A DNA stretch of 64,000 nucleotides from Arbacia lixula. Its lineage: Eukaryota > Echinodermata > Echinoidea > Arbacioida > Arbaciidae. Shown one piece after another: positions 48,201 through 59,850 of this stretch. Below the pieces are notes generated by a model. That model ran no database searches, was not told where the DNA came from, and was given only the letters and a program-made list of their open reading frames with translations. How positions within the stretch are numbered: position 1 is the first letter of the stretch; the number at the start of each line of letters is the position of its first letter. The stretch covers positions 4,531,822-4,595,821 of the forward strand of contig OZ022576.1 of NCBI GenBank assembly GCA_963669155.1, in the 5' to 3' direction. Both the position numbers and the translations under genes were made by a program.

Positions 48201-51200
48201 AGAGCTTAGACAGCACCTATGTAAAGTAAATAAAAAGTACTGGGTAATAGTGGTAAAGATTACGGAATCCGTAATCATGACAGAATTGCTCTGCCGTAAT
48301 CACGGGTCTCGGTATGGTATAAGTGCTACAGTGTCTGTATCATGGCTTTATTTTGTGGCTTGTAAGACTTACCTGGTGGGCACTTTGCTCCAGGAGTGGC
48401 ATATCCGGTAATGGCGTTGGCGAACTTCATCCTGTTGGAAATGACACGAGAAATGGTATTCATGGGCAATGTTGCTTCCAAAGTGATGAGGAATGACGCG
48501 TGATATTAACAATCAATTCTATATTCATATTCAGGAGAACATAATATATATATAATACACTTTTAATGTGTATCGTGACAGATGTATGGATTCTGACCGG
48601 TGTTGTCCATCAACAAAAACAGACATTCAAAGGAATTTAAGGAATGAGATGCATGTCGATCAACGCATGTCAATCGCATCATATACATATGAGACATATG
48701 TGCTTGCAAATGGAATACCAATCATTTTCACAACAAGACAAGAGCGTTTAACCATTGAAATATTGCGATGAGTTTTTAATGTAAGTACTGATGAATTTAA
48801 CCTTGTTAGTTAAGAGCTAAAAGTCTATATAATTATTGAGTTTGTTGTAACGAAGGATGTTGTAAGTAAACACTATGGCAACAACTACAATATTTAGAGC
48901 TCATTAGCTTTTTCCGAAGTAGACGTTTTGAGTTACAGTGATACTTCTTACAGTATGGCCATGATAATGTCCTAAGTGTGAATACTCCAAATGTATCTGA
49001 TGTGAGGATTGGAACAGAACCAAATCATATCCTACGTCAACCAAATTCCTGCGTAGCTTCGGCTTACCCGTTCACCGTCATTTCACGGTCGCGTCTTCTC
49101 TTCCACACGCAGTAGAAGACGAGACTGAGCACGGTAACCATGAGGGCAACGAGGATGGCCACGCCGATGAACACCGCTGCCTTGTAGACACCGCCCACCC
49201 CATGGTCCGCCCCTGGAAGATGCAAGGGAAGATTGTAGAATCGTTGTCATGGCTGTTGTCATTATTACAAACACAATCATCGCTACCACCATCATCATCA
49301 TCATAATCGTCACCACGTTCACCACTACCACCAACAAAAACAACATCGGTGTCATCATCGAAGATACATCACTTCTCCCACCATAATCAGTCCCATAAGA
49401 TGCACCTTTGCCATATCTTACACCATTATCTTTACACAATTTTCATGACCTTTCACGTTCCCCAATTTTGTCACCATCATATCATAGCTTGTTTATGTTT
49501 TTCTCCTCCTCCCACCCCCCCCCCCACCCCCGTCCCCGCCCTTTGACATTCTTCTTCTTCGATAAAATTACCTCTATCCCCTTTATCACCAGCACCACCC
49601 TTTTAATCGATTCCACTTCCACTTTCAAAACGCCCCCCCCCCCCCCCCATCCCTCCATCTGACACCCAACTGACACCCATGTCCTCACCTGCCTTGCCGC
49701 CATCCACGCAGTTGGTCCTGCCAGCCGGGCAGGGCCAAGGCGTCCCCTTCCCTAGATCCTCGTACTCCGGCTCCTCCACCTCCGGCTCCTCCCGCTCCAG
49801 CTCCGACTCCGGGAGTCGGTGGTTGGGCCAGTCTCGTCTGTCTGGAGCTTCAGGGCGCTCTGGTCTCTCTGGTTTCTCCGGCCTTTCCGGCTTCTCTGGG
49901 GGCTCCGGCCTCTCTGGGCGGTTCCTCCAGGTAGGGAGCATGGGTTGGGTAGGGTGTTCCCGCCTGTTCCCCGGGAGCTCATGCTGGCTCTGCTTCTGAA
50001 GGGGGACTGGAGGGTGTGGGAAGGGGGGGGGGGGGGGGGTTGGGCGTCGGGGAAAGGACATCGAATATTTATCTGCATTCTTTTCAAAATGCTCATGTCA
50101 TGATTATGAGGCATTGTAATTTCACATAACATTGATTAATGTTGAGGATGGGATGATTCTGATGATGGTGGTGGCAGCGACCGTGAGAATGATGACAACG
50201 ATCATGATTGTGGTTCTTGTATTGACGGTGATAAGGACGATGATGATAATAAGTGACAGTTGTGAAGATGATTTTGCTCTTGTAAATAAAGGAAATGATA
50301 GTAGAGGTGATTGCAAGTCATGGAGCGGTGATTTAAAAAGCACTTTCTTTCTCAAAAGCAATCTGCTCATTTTATTTTAAAAAGTCAAACATCTCATTCT
50401 TTTAATTTAATTATGTTAGATTCTCATGATGAGGTGTTTGCGAATGCTTTGCATTTACAGCCAGTAGTCTTACAGCATGTTTCCTATTGTGATATGGAAG
50501 CACATTTAAAACAAGCTTGGTCGTCTGAATGACATGGCTGTTTCGATTGTGCCACAGTGGTTTCAACATGATTTCATATCGTGACCCAATTCGACATAGT
50601 TCATCATGGTTCATGTTTGTGGGAATCACAGGACACACGCATACTCACAATTTCCGGACGACTTCATGCACGAATATGACTTTCCTCAATAGTTCCTTGT
50701 CATGGAAATTGATCATTTACTACGCCCCAAAGCGCCAGCATCTTAGAGCTTTAGGAACAGTTGGTCATAGGCAATACCTACGGTATCTTAGGAGAGTTAT
50801 GTATAACAAACGGATGAGACAGTACCAAGCCCAGCTCCACCTTCAACAATATCTCAAGCCCATGACAAAGAGGCTGGTAAATGTGTGATATTGCTTAAAT
50901 CCTATATCAAATCTTGGGAGTAATCTTCTATAGGGGACCAACAACTTCATTTCCCGTCTTCTGCTACGTGCCAGTGTCCAAACGCATGCCAAGTCAAATA
51001 AAGATACACCTGCTAGAAAGTAATCTTCAATTGTCATTCGGAGCAGGTGATGTTAATAACTTAAGACGTTGTTAACCTTACGTATGTAACAACCATGGCA
51101 GATACGACTGGCCTTTGACTTTATCAAGTCAAAGTCTTGTTAGTCATAGGCAATAGTCAAATTAGTGTCTTATAAGATCAGTATAACTAACAAGAAGTAT

Positions 51201-51400
51201 TAGAAGTAGCAGTAGTAGTAGTAGAAGTAGTAGTAGTAGTAGTAGCATACGGATAATTTAATCCAATGACTGCTGAACAGCATCTCACCATTATAACAGT
51301 TTTCATGATTGAAATTAGTGTCTTATAAGATCAGTATAACTAACAAGATGTATTAGAAGTAGCAGTAGTAGTAGTAGAAGTAGTAGTAGTAGTAGTAGCA

Positions 51401-51445
<45 letters not shown>

Positions 51446-51490
51446 GAGTAGTAGGAGTAGTAGGAGTAGTAGGAGTAGTAGGAGTAGTAG

Positions 51491-51553
<63 letters not shown>

Positions 51554-54500
51554 AAGAAGAAGAAGAAGAAGAAGAAGAAGAAGAAGAAGAAGAAGAAGAA
51601 GAAGAAGAAGAAGAAGAAGAAGAAGAAGAAGAAGAAGAAGAAGAAAAAGAAGAAGAAGAAGAAGAAGAAGAAGAAGAAAAAGAAGAAGAAGAAGAAGAAA
51701 AAGAAGAAGAAGAAGAAGAAGAAGAAGAAGAAGAAGAAGAAGAAGAAGAAGAAGAAGAAGAAGAAGAAGAAGAAGAAGAAGAAGAAACTGGGTTGTTTAA
51801 TCATATCAATAAACTTACAGGTAGTTATTTGTGGGCAACGCTGACTTCCAGTAATTCCCTGCGCACGCTCCCATCTACGAAAAACAAATGGAAGAAGAAA
51901 ATAAAAACGTTAACAGTTTGACGAAATGATCATTTAGATATATTAGTGGAAGAACAGATAGTGATATGATCATAAAAGACGATTATGATCACATTGAAGG
52001 GATATTCCTTTAATGAGAATACGCAAAATAATTCCGACTTTCGTACAGCCATGGCGCAACAAATTATTGGAATGTGAGTCAACGCACGTATTTGTGCTTG
52101 TGTTTATAATGTTTGTGATTGTGTGAGGGAGATATTGATTGATGCAGTTGATGTGGTTGTTGATGCGACTGTCACTATTATTATTATGACCGACAAGGGA
52201 GCATGGGAATCATACACAAGTTTAACGAACAAATTTAATACACGGAGCAGTTTTCCCTCTGAAAATGTACGACAGATTACATTTCTGTGCATTATCCTCC
52301 CTCTGTAATCACATAGGTCATATGCTGTATACAGTTACAGGATAACAGATTAAGATAAAGATTATAATGATTCTCCAATTCCAATGCAGCATGATATTGA
52401 TACTACCCCATATGAAATGGAAACTGATCATTATCAATCTCTCTGTAGTCTTCACCATTATATCATGGAATAACATTTTCTAATAATAGGTCAAATTGGC
52501 CTTGATTTGGTCCCTTTCGCGATAACATTTTAGATTTCCAATGTATCGATTTTCACTAAGCATTTTTATTAAAAAAATAAAAAGAAATTTTATATGAGTA
52601 TGCAGTACATTAGAATATGTAAAATGCAGTCCTAAGAATTCATAACAGAATTGCAGAAATATGGTTGTTGTGGAGATGGATGGGCCTATACAGATGTAAG
52701 CTTGCAAACAAAACAGGCATCGTATTGGGTGATGAGGATTAAAGTGAAGACGCTAGCCAAGGAAAAGAGTAATTATTTGTGTTCCCTCAGTTTTTATTTT
52801 GTTTTAACAATTCAAATACAGGGTTCACCCTTTCAGTCATGGCAACTGGTTATCAAAGACACCTTGTAAGTAAAACAGGTATTCAATAAAACTGATTCGC
52901 TCATGCTCTTAGCTATGAACGGGTATTGTGCACCGGAACAGACGGGTTTGTGCTTATAATCCAGGTCAGTTGTTTCTAGGGCATTCTGGATAAGGGTAGG
53001 GTCCCCCTTGCGAACTCTCTGCACACGTGCCCTGGGGGGAAATGACGTCATGCAATATGAATGGCTATTCATCGGTGATATAACATCGGTTAAGCACCAT
53101 GGGTATGAATTTAAGGAGATCCAATTTTAGGAACGGGAAGGGAAAGTATTTTTATTTAAACATGACCGTGATGAATTTAAGAAGCCGTTCTCTTTTTTAC
53201 TCATTCCCCATGCTGGCGCGATATAACATTACAGCCATAACAATCACGAACACTCTGATTGAGATTCCACGGCAGGTGTTTCATAGTACTACGGTCTCCG
53301 TGTATCAAAATTGAATTAAATCAATTAATGATATGGTGAGTACTTTCCGCCAAAAACTTCAAGGATATGTAATGCATACATTTGATCAGCGTGACTGAAA
53401 TATAATCATCGTATAAATAACGGACATAATTATCACAAAATGAAATACCATTAACAGGCATTCAGCAGTTTGACTACTATAATTCCTGGCACTGATATCC
53501 AATTGCATGGCACTTAATATTTAATTTAGTCTAATTCACTTTAATGTAACCATAGTAACATAGTGATGTTCCCACATAGTGTCTTAAACAATGAAACAGT
53601 CGATTGTCAAGTGTTGGTGTAGTGCAGCTTCGCACTACTGTCTGGTGAGAAGAAAGCCTCTGTCCAATATTGAATCTTCAAACTTTTAGAGAGTTTATGT
53701 GGACATCAGCCAAGCGTACTATAATGAATGACAAACGTAGCTGCTTTGTTTTTCATAAGACTGCAGTAAAGGGGCCGCGGATACTGACGAAATCACTTTG
53801 TTGCCTTCTTCATGAAGGATATATTTTCAACACCCCCCCCCCCCTCTCTCTCTCTCTCTCTATTCCTCCTCTCTTCTTGTCACCATAAATATCTATGTAT
53901 GTATGTCCGTCGCCCTCCTCTCTCTCTTCCTCTGTCCCTGTACCCCCCTCTCTCTCACCTATATAGAAATGCTACACAGAATTAGCCTTGTTAAAGAAAA
54001 TAGGTTTTCAAACCTGTGCCTTAGTTTTTATATATAGCTTGTTAGTTTTGAGTCACTTGATTCTATTTCGGATATGTCTAAACACATCGGAACTTGGCCA
54101 GTGCTCATTGAGAGAGCAGTCCAATGTGACGCATGAACTGCCTTGACACAGGGGACCAACGACGGGGGTCCAACATCTACGCTCAATCTTTGCCTACAAA
54201 TACCACGCAACGTTGTTCTATCCATAATTTGTATTGTTTATAAAGCATTATGGATTGGATTAACAAAACACCATTCACACAGGTGGTACACTCGATATAT
54301 CCACTGTTGATATAGCGTTTATGACCACTATCACACAAATATTATGTATAACTTAAAATAAATCAAGCTTCAATATTCACTTTATTAAAAGTGCTTGAGA
54401 TTATGTCACCCTTACTACAATACCTCAATAATTGTACTACTACATGTCATGAAAAAAGCTTTGGGAACTCATTCATGATATATATATGATTTTTTTTGTA

Positions 54501-55287
54501 TGAAGTATACCCAGGAGACCTAAAATGCTCATCCTGAAAATATCCAACTCGTATATAGTACCGTTGGCTACCATACGTTAGTCGTGTACATGTAAGTAGG
54601 TAGATGTACTGTATGGGTGATGTGAGACGAAGATTTATGGTTTGGACACAATATTGCATTTGTGACAAGCTTGTGGCAAAACTTGTGACTTTAAACAACA
54701 ATGAAGTGACGATGGCTGAATCAGAGGTGATGTCACGGAACCCCAGCCCCTTATCTCTTCCGGGCAATTTTTCAAATAGCAAGTTAATCTTTTACGTGCC
54801 AGAAGTGCTCACAAATTCAACGAAACATCATTTGATCCTGCACAGAAGGGGTAAACTATGTGGCATTAGTTCATGTTGATTTATTTTATTTTGATAAATT
54901 ATGTAAGTCTTTTTACAAAACGGTAGGTAGATAATTGAGACTGAAGCATATATTCCTTTATCAAAATACTCACACATGCAATGGAAGACTTAACCAAATT
55001 CGTGCCGGACAAAAATGCTCCTCTGTAGAAATTATGTTTAGTGGCAATGTAAACGTATGACTATGGCAAAGGTTTCATCAGAAACATCGTCGCAAAGGCC
55101 TCATCGCGCTCCGGAAAAGAATATATTATCATTTAACCATGACATTATTGATTAAGGTATTGTTTAAAAAAAAACAGGGAGGAGTGTTTGACGTTGGTAC
55201 TTACGCGCATTGAGTCGGATTGCTGATGACGCTTGCAATGTGTAAGCTGGCCAACAGCAAACTAGGAAGTCCTATTATCGGCTTCAT
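43990..55287 (-). CDS. Gene 3: type I membrane protein with RPE-repeat stalk and Tyr-rich tail
   Basis: Six exons on the minus strand join without a phase break: 55287-55205, 51874-51819, 50006-49689, 49212-49068, 48431-48373 and 44825-43990, giving 498 residues from ATG to stop. Order: signal peptide (about residues 1-22), short Cys-containing segment, Arg/Lys-Pro-Glu stalk of about 40 residues, acidic segment with a Cys pair, membrane helix, KRRRDR stop-transfer, Cys-rich mini-exon region and a 277-residue tail with Tyr motifs YMGL, YYFKL, YNHI, YDKL and YNKI. I do not recognise a named family. The exon plan and tail motifs link it to gene 2. It converges with gene 2 and diverges from gene 4. 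Confidence 0.75.
45209..45430. repeat. GT array
   Basis: Interrupted GT and AT units over about 220 bases in intron 5 of gene 3. Confidence 0.95.
47979..48090. promoter_or_regulatory. Cluster of NRF1-, E-box- and CRE-like sites in a gene 3 intron
   Basis: GCGCATGC (47981-47988) is the NRF1-type palindrome. CACGTGAG and TGACGTCGAT follow within about 110 bases, in a GC-raised patch of intron 5 of gene 3. This may be an internal promoter or enhancer; no exon is visible beside it. Confidence 0.25.
48373..48431 (-). CDS. Gene 3 exon 5: juxtamembrane mini-exon
   Basis: The acceptor is TCCAACAG|G and the donor ACCAG|GTAAGT. The reading is MKFANAITGYATPGAKCPP, phases 2 in and 1 out. It resembles exon 2 of the same gene (ITG, then CP) although it lies on the other side of the membrane helix. 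Together with the start of exon 6 (AVCTCDN, then CC) it forms a Cys-rich cytoplasmic patch. Confidence 0.75.
49068..49212 (-). CDS. Gene 3 exon 4: transmembrane segment
   Basis: The acceptor is CTTCCAG|GG and the donor ACGG|GTAAGC. The frame reads ADHGVGGVYKAA, then a strong helix (VFIGVAILVALMVTVLSLVF), then YCVWKRRRDREMTVN. The basic cluster after the helix puts the C-terminal side inside. Phases are 1 in and 2 out, matching the membrane exons of genes 1 and 2. Confidence 0.85.
49689..50006 (-). CDS. Gene 3 exon 3: proline-rich stalk
   Basis: After a poly-C tract and acceptor CCTCCAG|TC the exon reads PLQKQSQHELPG, then a block of tandem RPE/KPE units (RPERPEPPEKPERPEKPE and on), then an acidic stretch (EREEPEVEEPEYEDLG) and WPCPAGRTNCVDGGKA. 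The donor is GCAG|GTGAGG. Phases are 1 in and 1 out. The stalk is likely an extended polyproline-type rod outside the cell. A second AG at 49997-49996 would give a slightly shorter exon but does not fit the phase of exon 2. Confidence 0.75.
51159..51402. repeat. Direct duplication of about 89 bp
   Basis: A block from ATTAGTGTCTTATAAGATCA to a GTA-triplet end occurs at 51159-51247 and 51314-51402 with almost no differences. It lies beside the large triplet array in intron 2 of gene 3. Confidence 0.75.
51352..51786. repeat. GTA then GAA triplet array
   Basis: About 200 bases of GTA units, including a block of GGAGTA hexamers (51445-51495), pass into about 235 bases of GAA units with a few AAA interruptions. 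In gene 3 sense the strand is TTC/TAC. It ends about 33 bases from the donor of exon 2. Confidence 0.95.
51819..51874 (-). CDS. Gene 3 exon 2: short ITG...CP exon
   Basis: The exon has acceptor TTCGTAG|A and donor ACCT|GTAAGT. It reads WERAQGITGSQRCPQITT, with entry phase 2 and exit phase 1. Both junctions fit exon 1 and exon 3. It resembles exon 5 in sequence and phase. A GAA/GTA triplet array of over 430 bases starts about 33 bases after the donor, in the following intron. Confidence 0.7.
51875..55204. other. Gene 3 intron 1
   Basis: AT-rich, with a poly-C plus CT tract at about 53831-53862. Nothing coding was recognised. Confidence 0.55.
55205..55287 (-). CDS. Gene 3 exon 1: signal peptide
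   Basis: The ATG at 55287-55285 opens MKPIIGLPSLLLASLHIAS, a classic signal peptide with a basic residue and a hydrophobic core. It is the first in-frame ATG in the open stretch, with A at -3. Cleavage would fall near VIS/NPTQ. The donor is GCGC|GTAAGT and the exit phase is 2, which makes an Ala codon with exon 2. The upstream 250 bases on this strand are GC-richer than average and may hold the promoter and 5' UTR. Confidence 0.78.
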
Positions 55288-57971
55288 ACTTCTCCCAAAC
55301 ACAACACCGTTAACCGCGAAGAAGTACTCTTTCACAACATCGCTATACAAGTTATCCAAATAGTAAATCTGCTTCACGCTACAACCAGAAGTGATATTAA
55401 TTCTCACCAGTTTTAATACGGAATACACGCGGAATAAGATCCGTTCGCTAGCTACACGGCGGGATTTCGCTGTTGCTCGTACTACAATAGCACGCGTGCA
55501 AATCCAGATAAGTTCAATGTGGCGGGAAAATCTGGCAGTCGCTTCCGATATGTTGCGTGACTGGCCGTGTGCAGCGGTGAAACTGGAATGGGTGCAAGGG
55601 TTTGCGGAACAGTGGCTAGGGGAAAAACTGAGAGGGGAAACGGGTAACCGATACTCTCTTCCTACCCCCTTCTCTTGCCCCTCCTCTGCCCTCCTCGCTC
55701 CCAGGGCTTCCTATATGACAAAAACGACCAAATCCGTTTATCAACTCCCAAATGTATAACTCTATGATCGTTGTCTTCCCGTTTGCGTAAAATTTGACCC
55801 CAACATACTTTCATTTTGCGTGAGAAGAAAACTCACAGATTCTTGTTAGGGAGTGTGTCGCAAAAAGTAACTTTCATAACTTTAATTTTAAACAGGCAAT
55901 CCACTGCTTCAATGTGATTACGATGATAAACATTACACATAATACAAAATCACGTAACAAAAATTTTAGCTTGCATAATCGATGATTTTGTATAGGTAAA
56001 AAACAGCATCAAATGACAACTCAGTGCAGAAAATTGATTCAGGAAATTGAATATGGTTTGAATCATGCGTGAACTTTCAACCGGAGTAGACATGAATATT
56101 GACAGGTATATGATTTAACTGTATTGAACAATGAAGGAATATTTTCGTCCGCTTCATATTTCATATGTCATCAATAATAAGGATAGTGCTTCAAACCAAA
56201 CAGTGCATTGGGCTTAAAAGTTGTTTTTTTTTTAAAAGAGAAGCATAATTCATATTTTAACCATCTCACTTTTCATTATTTTGCTTAGATATTATAGTTA
56301 TGCTTTTTATTGCATTTTTAATCCAACAGTTGACATTTGTATAAATAGATGTGAAGTGGTTGCAATGAATGGAATATATTAGCAAGGAAAATTACATTAA
56401 CGCATCACACATTCCATGCAGCCATGGAAGTTTTGTTTGTTTGTTTGTTTGTCACAGTTGCAGCCATTAACATAATTAGTCGACCATTTCTTCGAAACGC
56501 CCCGCTTGTATAAAATCACGATGACCTTTTTTTTGTGCCGATTTGGTGTCAGCGCATGTGATTGGATTAGGGCCTAATGCAGGCCACACCCCTCTGCTAA
56601 GCACTGACATGATGGAGGTGGGTCTGGCCAAGGATGTATGACATCATTGACAAAAATATTGATATAGAATCACGTGTACATTATTTCAGGAACTTTATAC
56701 ATATAAGCATACACAGTGATCAGCATTGCTCCAGAGCGGTACAATGGTTGAGAACATATAGGTCCCTGGTGAAATCTTTCGTGGATTTTCTGATGTTTAT
56801 GAAGTCGCGCGACCACCTGAAATTTTGAGCAAATTGGTTGGTAGCCTTAGTACCGGCTTCTGCAAAAAAAATCACATTGAAGACGCGCCCTTCAAATTTT
56901 AAAAAGGCAAATAGAATTGCATAGGCTATACCTGTGACAAAAATATGGATATCCTCATTATTAACCGCTCTCTTTTGTCACGATTTTTTTCATTTTCAAC
57001 ACATAAGCCCATGGGAAAATAATTACAAATATGGGACCTGAAGCGTTCTTGCTTCATAAACCCTTCGTCTGACGGCGAACGGGTTAACGTCATAGTAACG
57101 GTCGGCCCGAGGTGTGGCCCGAAAATAGCGCTCTCACTGGGGTATGATCCTATTGACACCCTCGGAGAAGTTATAGTTTGATCGGAGTCAGTCTAACCTC
57201 GAGTCGTGGGCTTAAGGCATCAGCATCAGCAAGAACATGGGTTGAAAGTGAAACTGCTTTCAACATAATTACATTTCATTATCGTTTTCGTTGCTATTCT
57301 TCCTTTCCATCTTCTTCTTACTATCATATCACCTAGGCAATTATTGAGGAAATTCTTGAATGTAAGAACACCGATGAACACATAATCAGACTTTGGCCTC
57401 AATGCGAATTTGCTTTTATTGGCAATGAACCCTGTTACAATTCGAATACTAGTAGGTTAACTTCAAATGTGGGGGTGTTTTACGTATATGAACAAAATGT
57501 GCAAACTCACTATGTCCGTATTTTTTTCTTCAAAATGTTTTTAAATTTAGCGGTATATGTCATCAGAACACATTCAGCTTTCTAAAATTAGCACAGGTTC
57601 AGGCCAGGTAATCCGGTGAAAGGACGGACTGTACAGACAAACAGAAATACGGACCAGTGTAGTGCTGCTACCACGCGTAATGGGCTTATTCGCTGACATG
57701 GTAGACAGAGGAAGAGAAATTAAGTTGTTGCGATCTCGACTCTCGATATATCGCAAGCTAACCCCGTCAACCTATTTCTGCCATACTGACGTCACAGCGT
57801 TCGTCAAGACCCGCTACACCTTGATATGAAGTCAATGGATGACGTCCATGTACGCTAGGTGACGAAGTAGTTGATTTTGATCTCGAGTGCTGATGCAGAC
57901 GCATGAGCAATGCTGACATTTTGCAGCAGCGCAAACAGGCATAGTACCCCTCTCCCCTATTCCAATCCAAA

Positions 57972-58010
57972 GCCCCCCCCCCCCCACACACACACACACA
58001 CACACAAACA
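57972..58010. repeat. Poly-C followed by CA array
   Basis: A C run joins CA units. It interrupts an otherwise long minus-strand frame. Confidence 0.95.
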
Positions 58011-59712
58011 CACAGACAAACTACACAAACTCTCTCCCTCTTTCTCTCTTCTCCACCCTCTGCCAAATGATATAGCAATGTTGCTCTGAAAACAACTTGC
58101 GACGAGTTACTATATTTAATAATTTCCGTCAATATTTCCAAAGGAACAGAGAGGGCGACATCACCAAATCTCACCGATAGTCATAAAGTCACTCTTACGA
58201 ACATATCATTTAACAGTAATTTAATACACCCCTAAGATTGTGATTCACCTATGCTATCTCACCCTCCACGTTTTATTTAATTCGGGAAGTCGTTTTCATA
58301 ACAACGCTGGCACTGGTGTTACTATGCACGTCATCTGTCTTCGAAGGTTACTTGAGAGCACGGGTATTCACCAGAAATGTCGAAGAGCGGCTTGAGGTGA
58401 GGTGGGATGCAAACATCGTAATGCCCTGTGGGTAAGGTCCGGTCGAAGATTATAAAAATGTTGCATTTTGGGGTATTATATCCTGCAATACATTGACATG
58501 TTTAAGGTACACTATTCTTATTCCAATGACGCTTATATGATCTTTGTATTTAAAAAAAAAGATTTCATAATTGTGTATGCACTAGATATTATATTATATG
58601 CATCCAAATTAATCGGGAAACATTATTTGAAAGTAAAGAAATGTACATATGAATAGAAAATTGGCAAATAGACTAAATCGCATTTGATGATATCTAACAG
58701 TAAGTAATGAACAGCAAAGTTAAATATGTCAACGAAATCATAATGGTAAAACTGTAAAAGGACTAAGAAACTTCCCATTTGACTGGGCTATTGAATGTTT
58801 ATATGCACGGTATACAAAGCCTGCCGTATTTACCATGGTAGGAATTCCAAGTTGACATAATATATCAAGAAGGGTAAAGCATTTATCCTTAGAAACATAT
58901 ATCATATCAAGTAAATGATATGTAGAAATGGTTGCTGGATGAGTAAATTATATTTCTACTTACAAAATGTCACGGTGCTGATGAGGCTTGGACCGACGCT
59001 GGTGCTACGTCCTCTGACAGGCACTGGTGTAGTTCATCCGTATCCAAGTTGACAATGTTCAAGAGGCATAACATGTTTGTATGTACACAGTTCCAGGTTA
59101 AAAATCCAGATGACAATCAAGGGTGTTATCGTGAGCGATTGAATTGTTCTTTCAAAGAGCACGCTTACAATGACAGACTGTACAATGTTATGTATATACA
59201 GCCATGACAGTTTCATATTTTAAATGTTTGTACTTCCAATGCCACCCCAAAAAAAAAACATATCACCCCCTCCCTCCATGTGTAAGTGATTTGTGGCAAA
59301 TTTTATGTCTCAGGTTACATAAAACATGTGAGATGTAATGATTTATCTAATTGAAGAGCATTAGCATTCTAACTCTATCAATCCAATCAATTTGAATAAA
59401 ATTCAATTGTAGATGATATTCTCCATTGTTGATGTTTTCTTTATTTTTCAGTGCGCATTTTCTTCACATGATATTGTAACTTTCGTGTTTGAAACAAAAC
59501 CCAATAATTCAGTGCTCATAATTTTGCTCTCAACTTAGACAGAACTTCTATTTCTCTTGATAAAGTAACAAGAATAGTTAATCATATTTTCCCTGTCTAG
59601 CTGTCAAGTGGCTGAATTGATGTATATGATTGTGTTTATTATCAAACTGTCTTTATTGATGTAACTGTAATACACACAGTCATAATCAAACGATTTTCTT
59701 CTTGTCGCTGAC

Positions 59713-59850
59713 AAGGTTGCTGCTGCTGTTGATGATGATAAAGATGAAAATGGTACTGATGGTAATGATAATGGTGATAAATGTGATGGTGGCGATGTAG
59801 ATGACGATGATGTTGATAATGATGATGATGACGGTTATAATGATAATGCT
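59713..59850. repeat. Degenerate GAT triplet array
   Basis: GATGATGATAAAGATG-type units with many substitutions, upstream of gene 4. Confidence 0.8.

Larger units (their letters stand above)
44826..48372. other. Gene 3 intron 5
   Basis: Holds the GT array and a possible regulatory cluster near 47980. No additional exon with matching phases was seen. Confidence 0.55.

Noticed and set aside
49083-49439. Minus frame with a Val/Met-rich stretch, before gene 3 exon 4
   Set aside because: It reads the exon in the wrong frame and extends through an ATC-type repeat; the spliced frame gives a clear membrane helix.
51340-51804. 154-codon Phe/Tyr frame on minus
   Set aside because: Translation of the GAA/GTA array only.
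57767-58174. 135-codon minus-strand open frame
   Set aside because: It runs through a CA and poly-C array, has no domain and no splice context, and its codon use is not biased.
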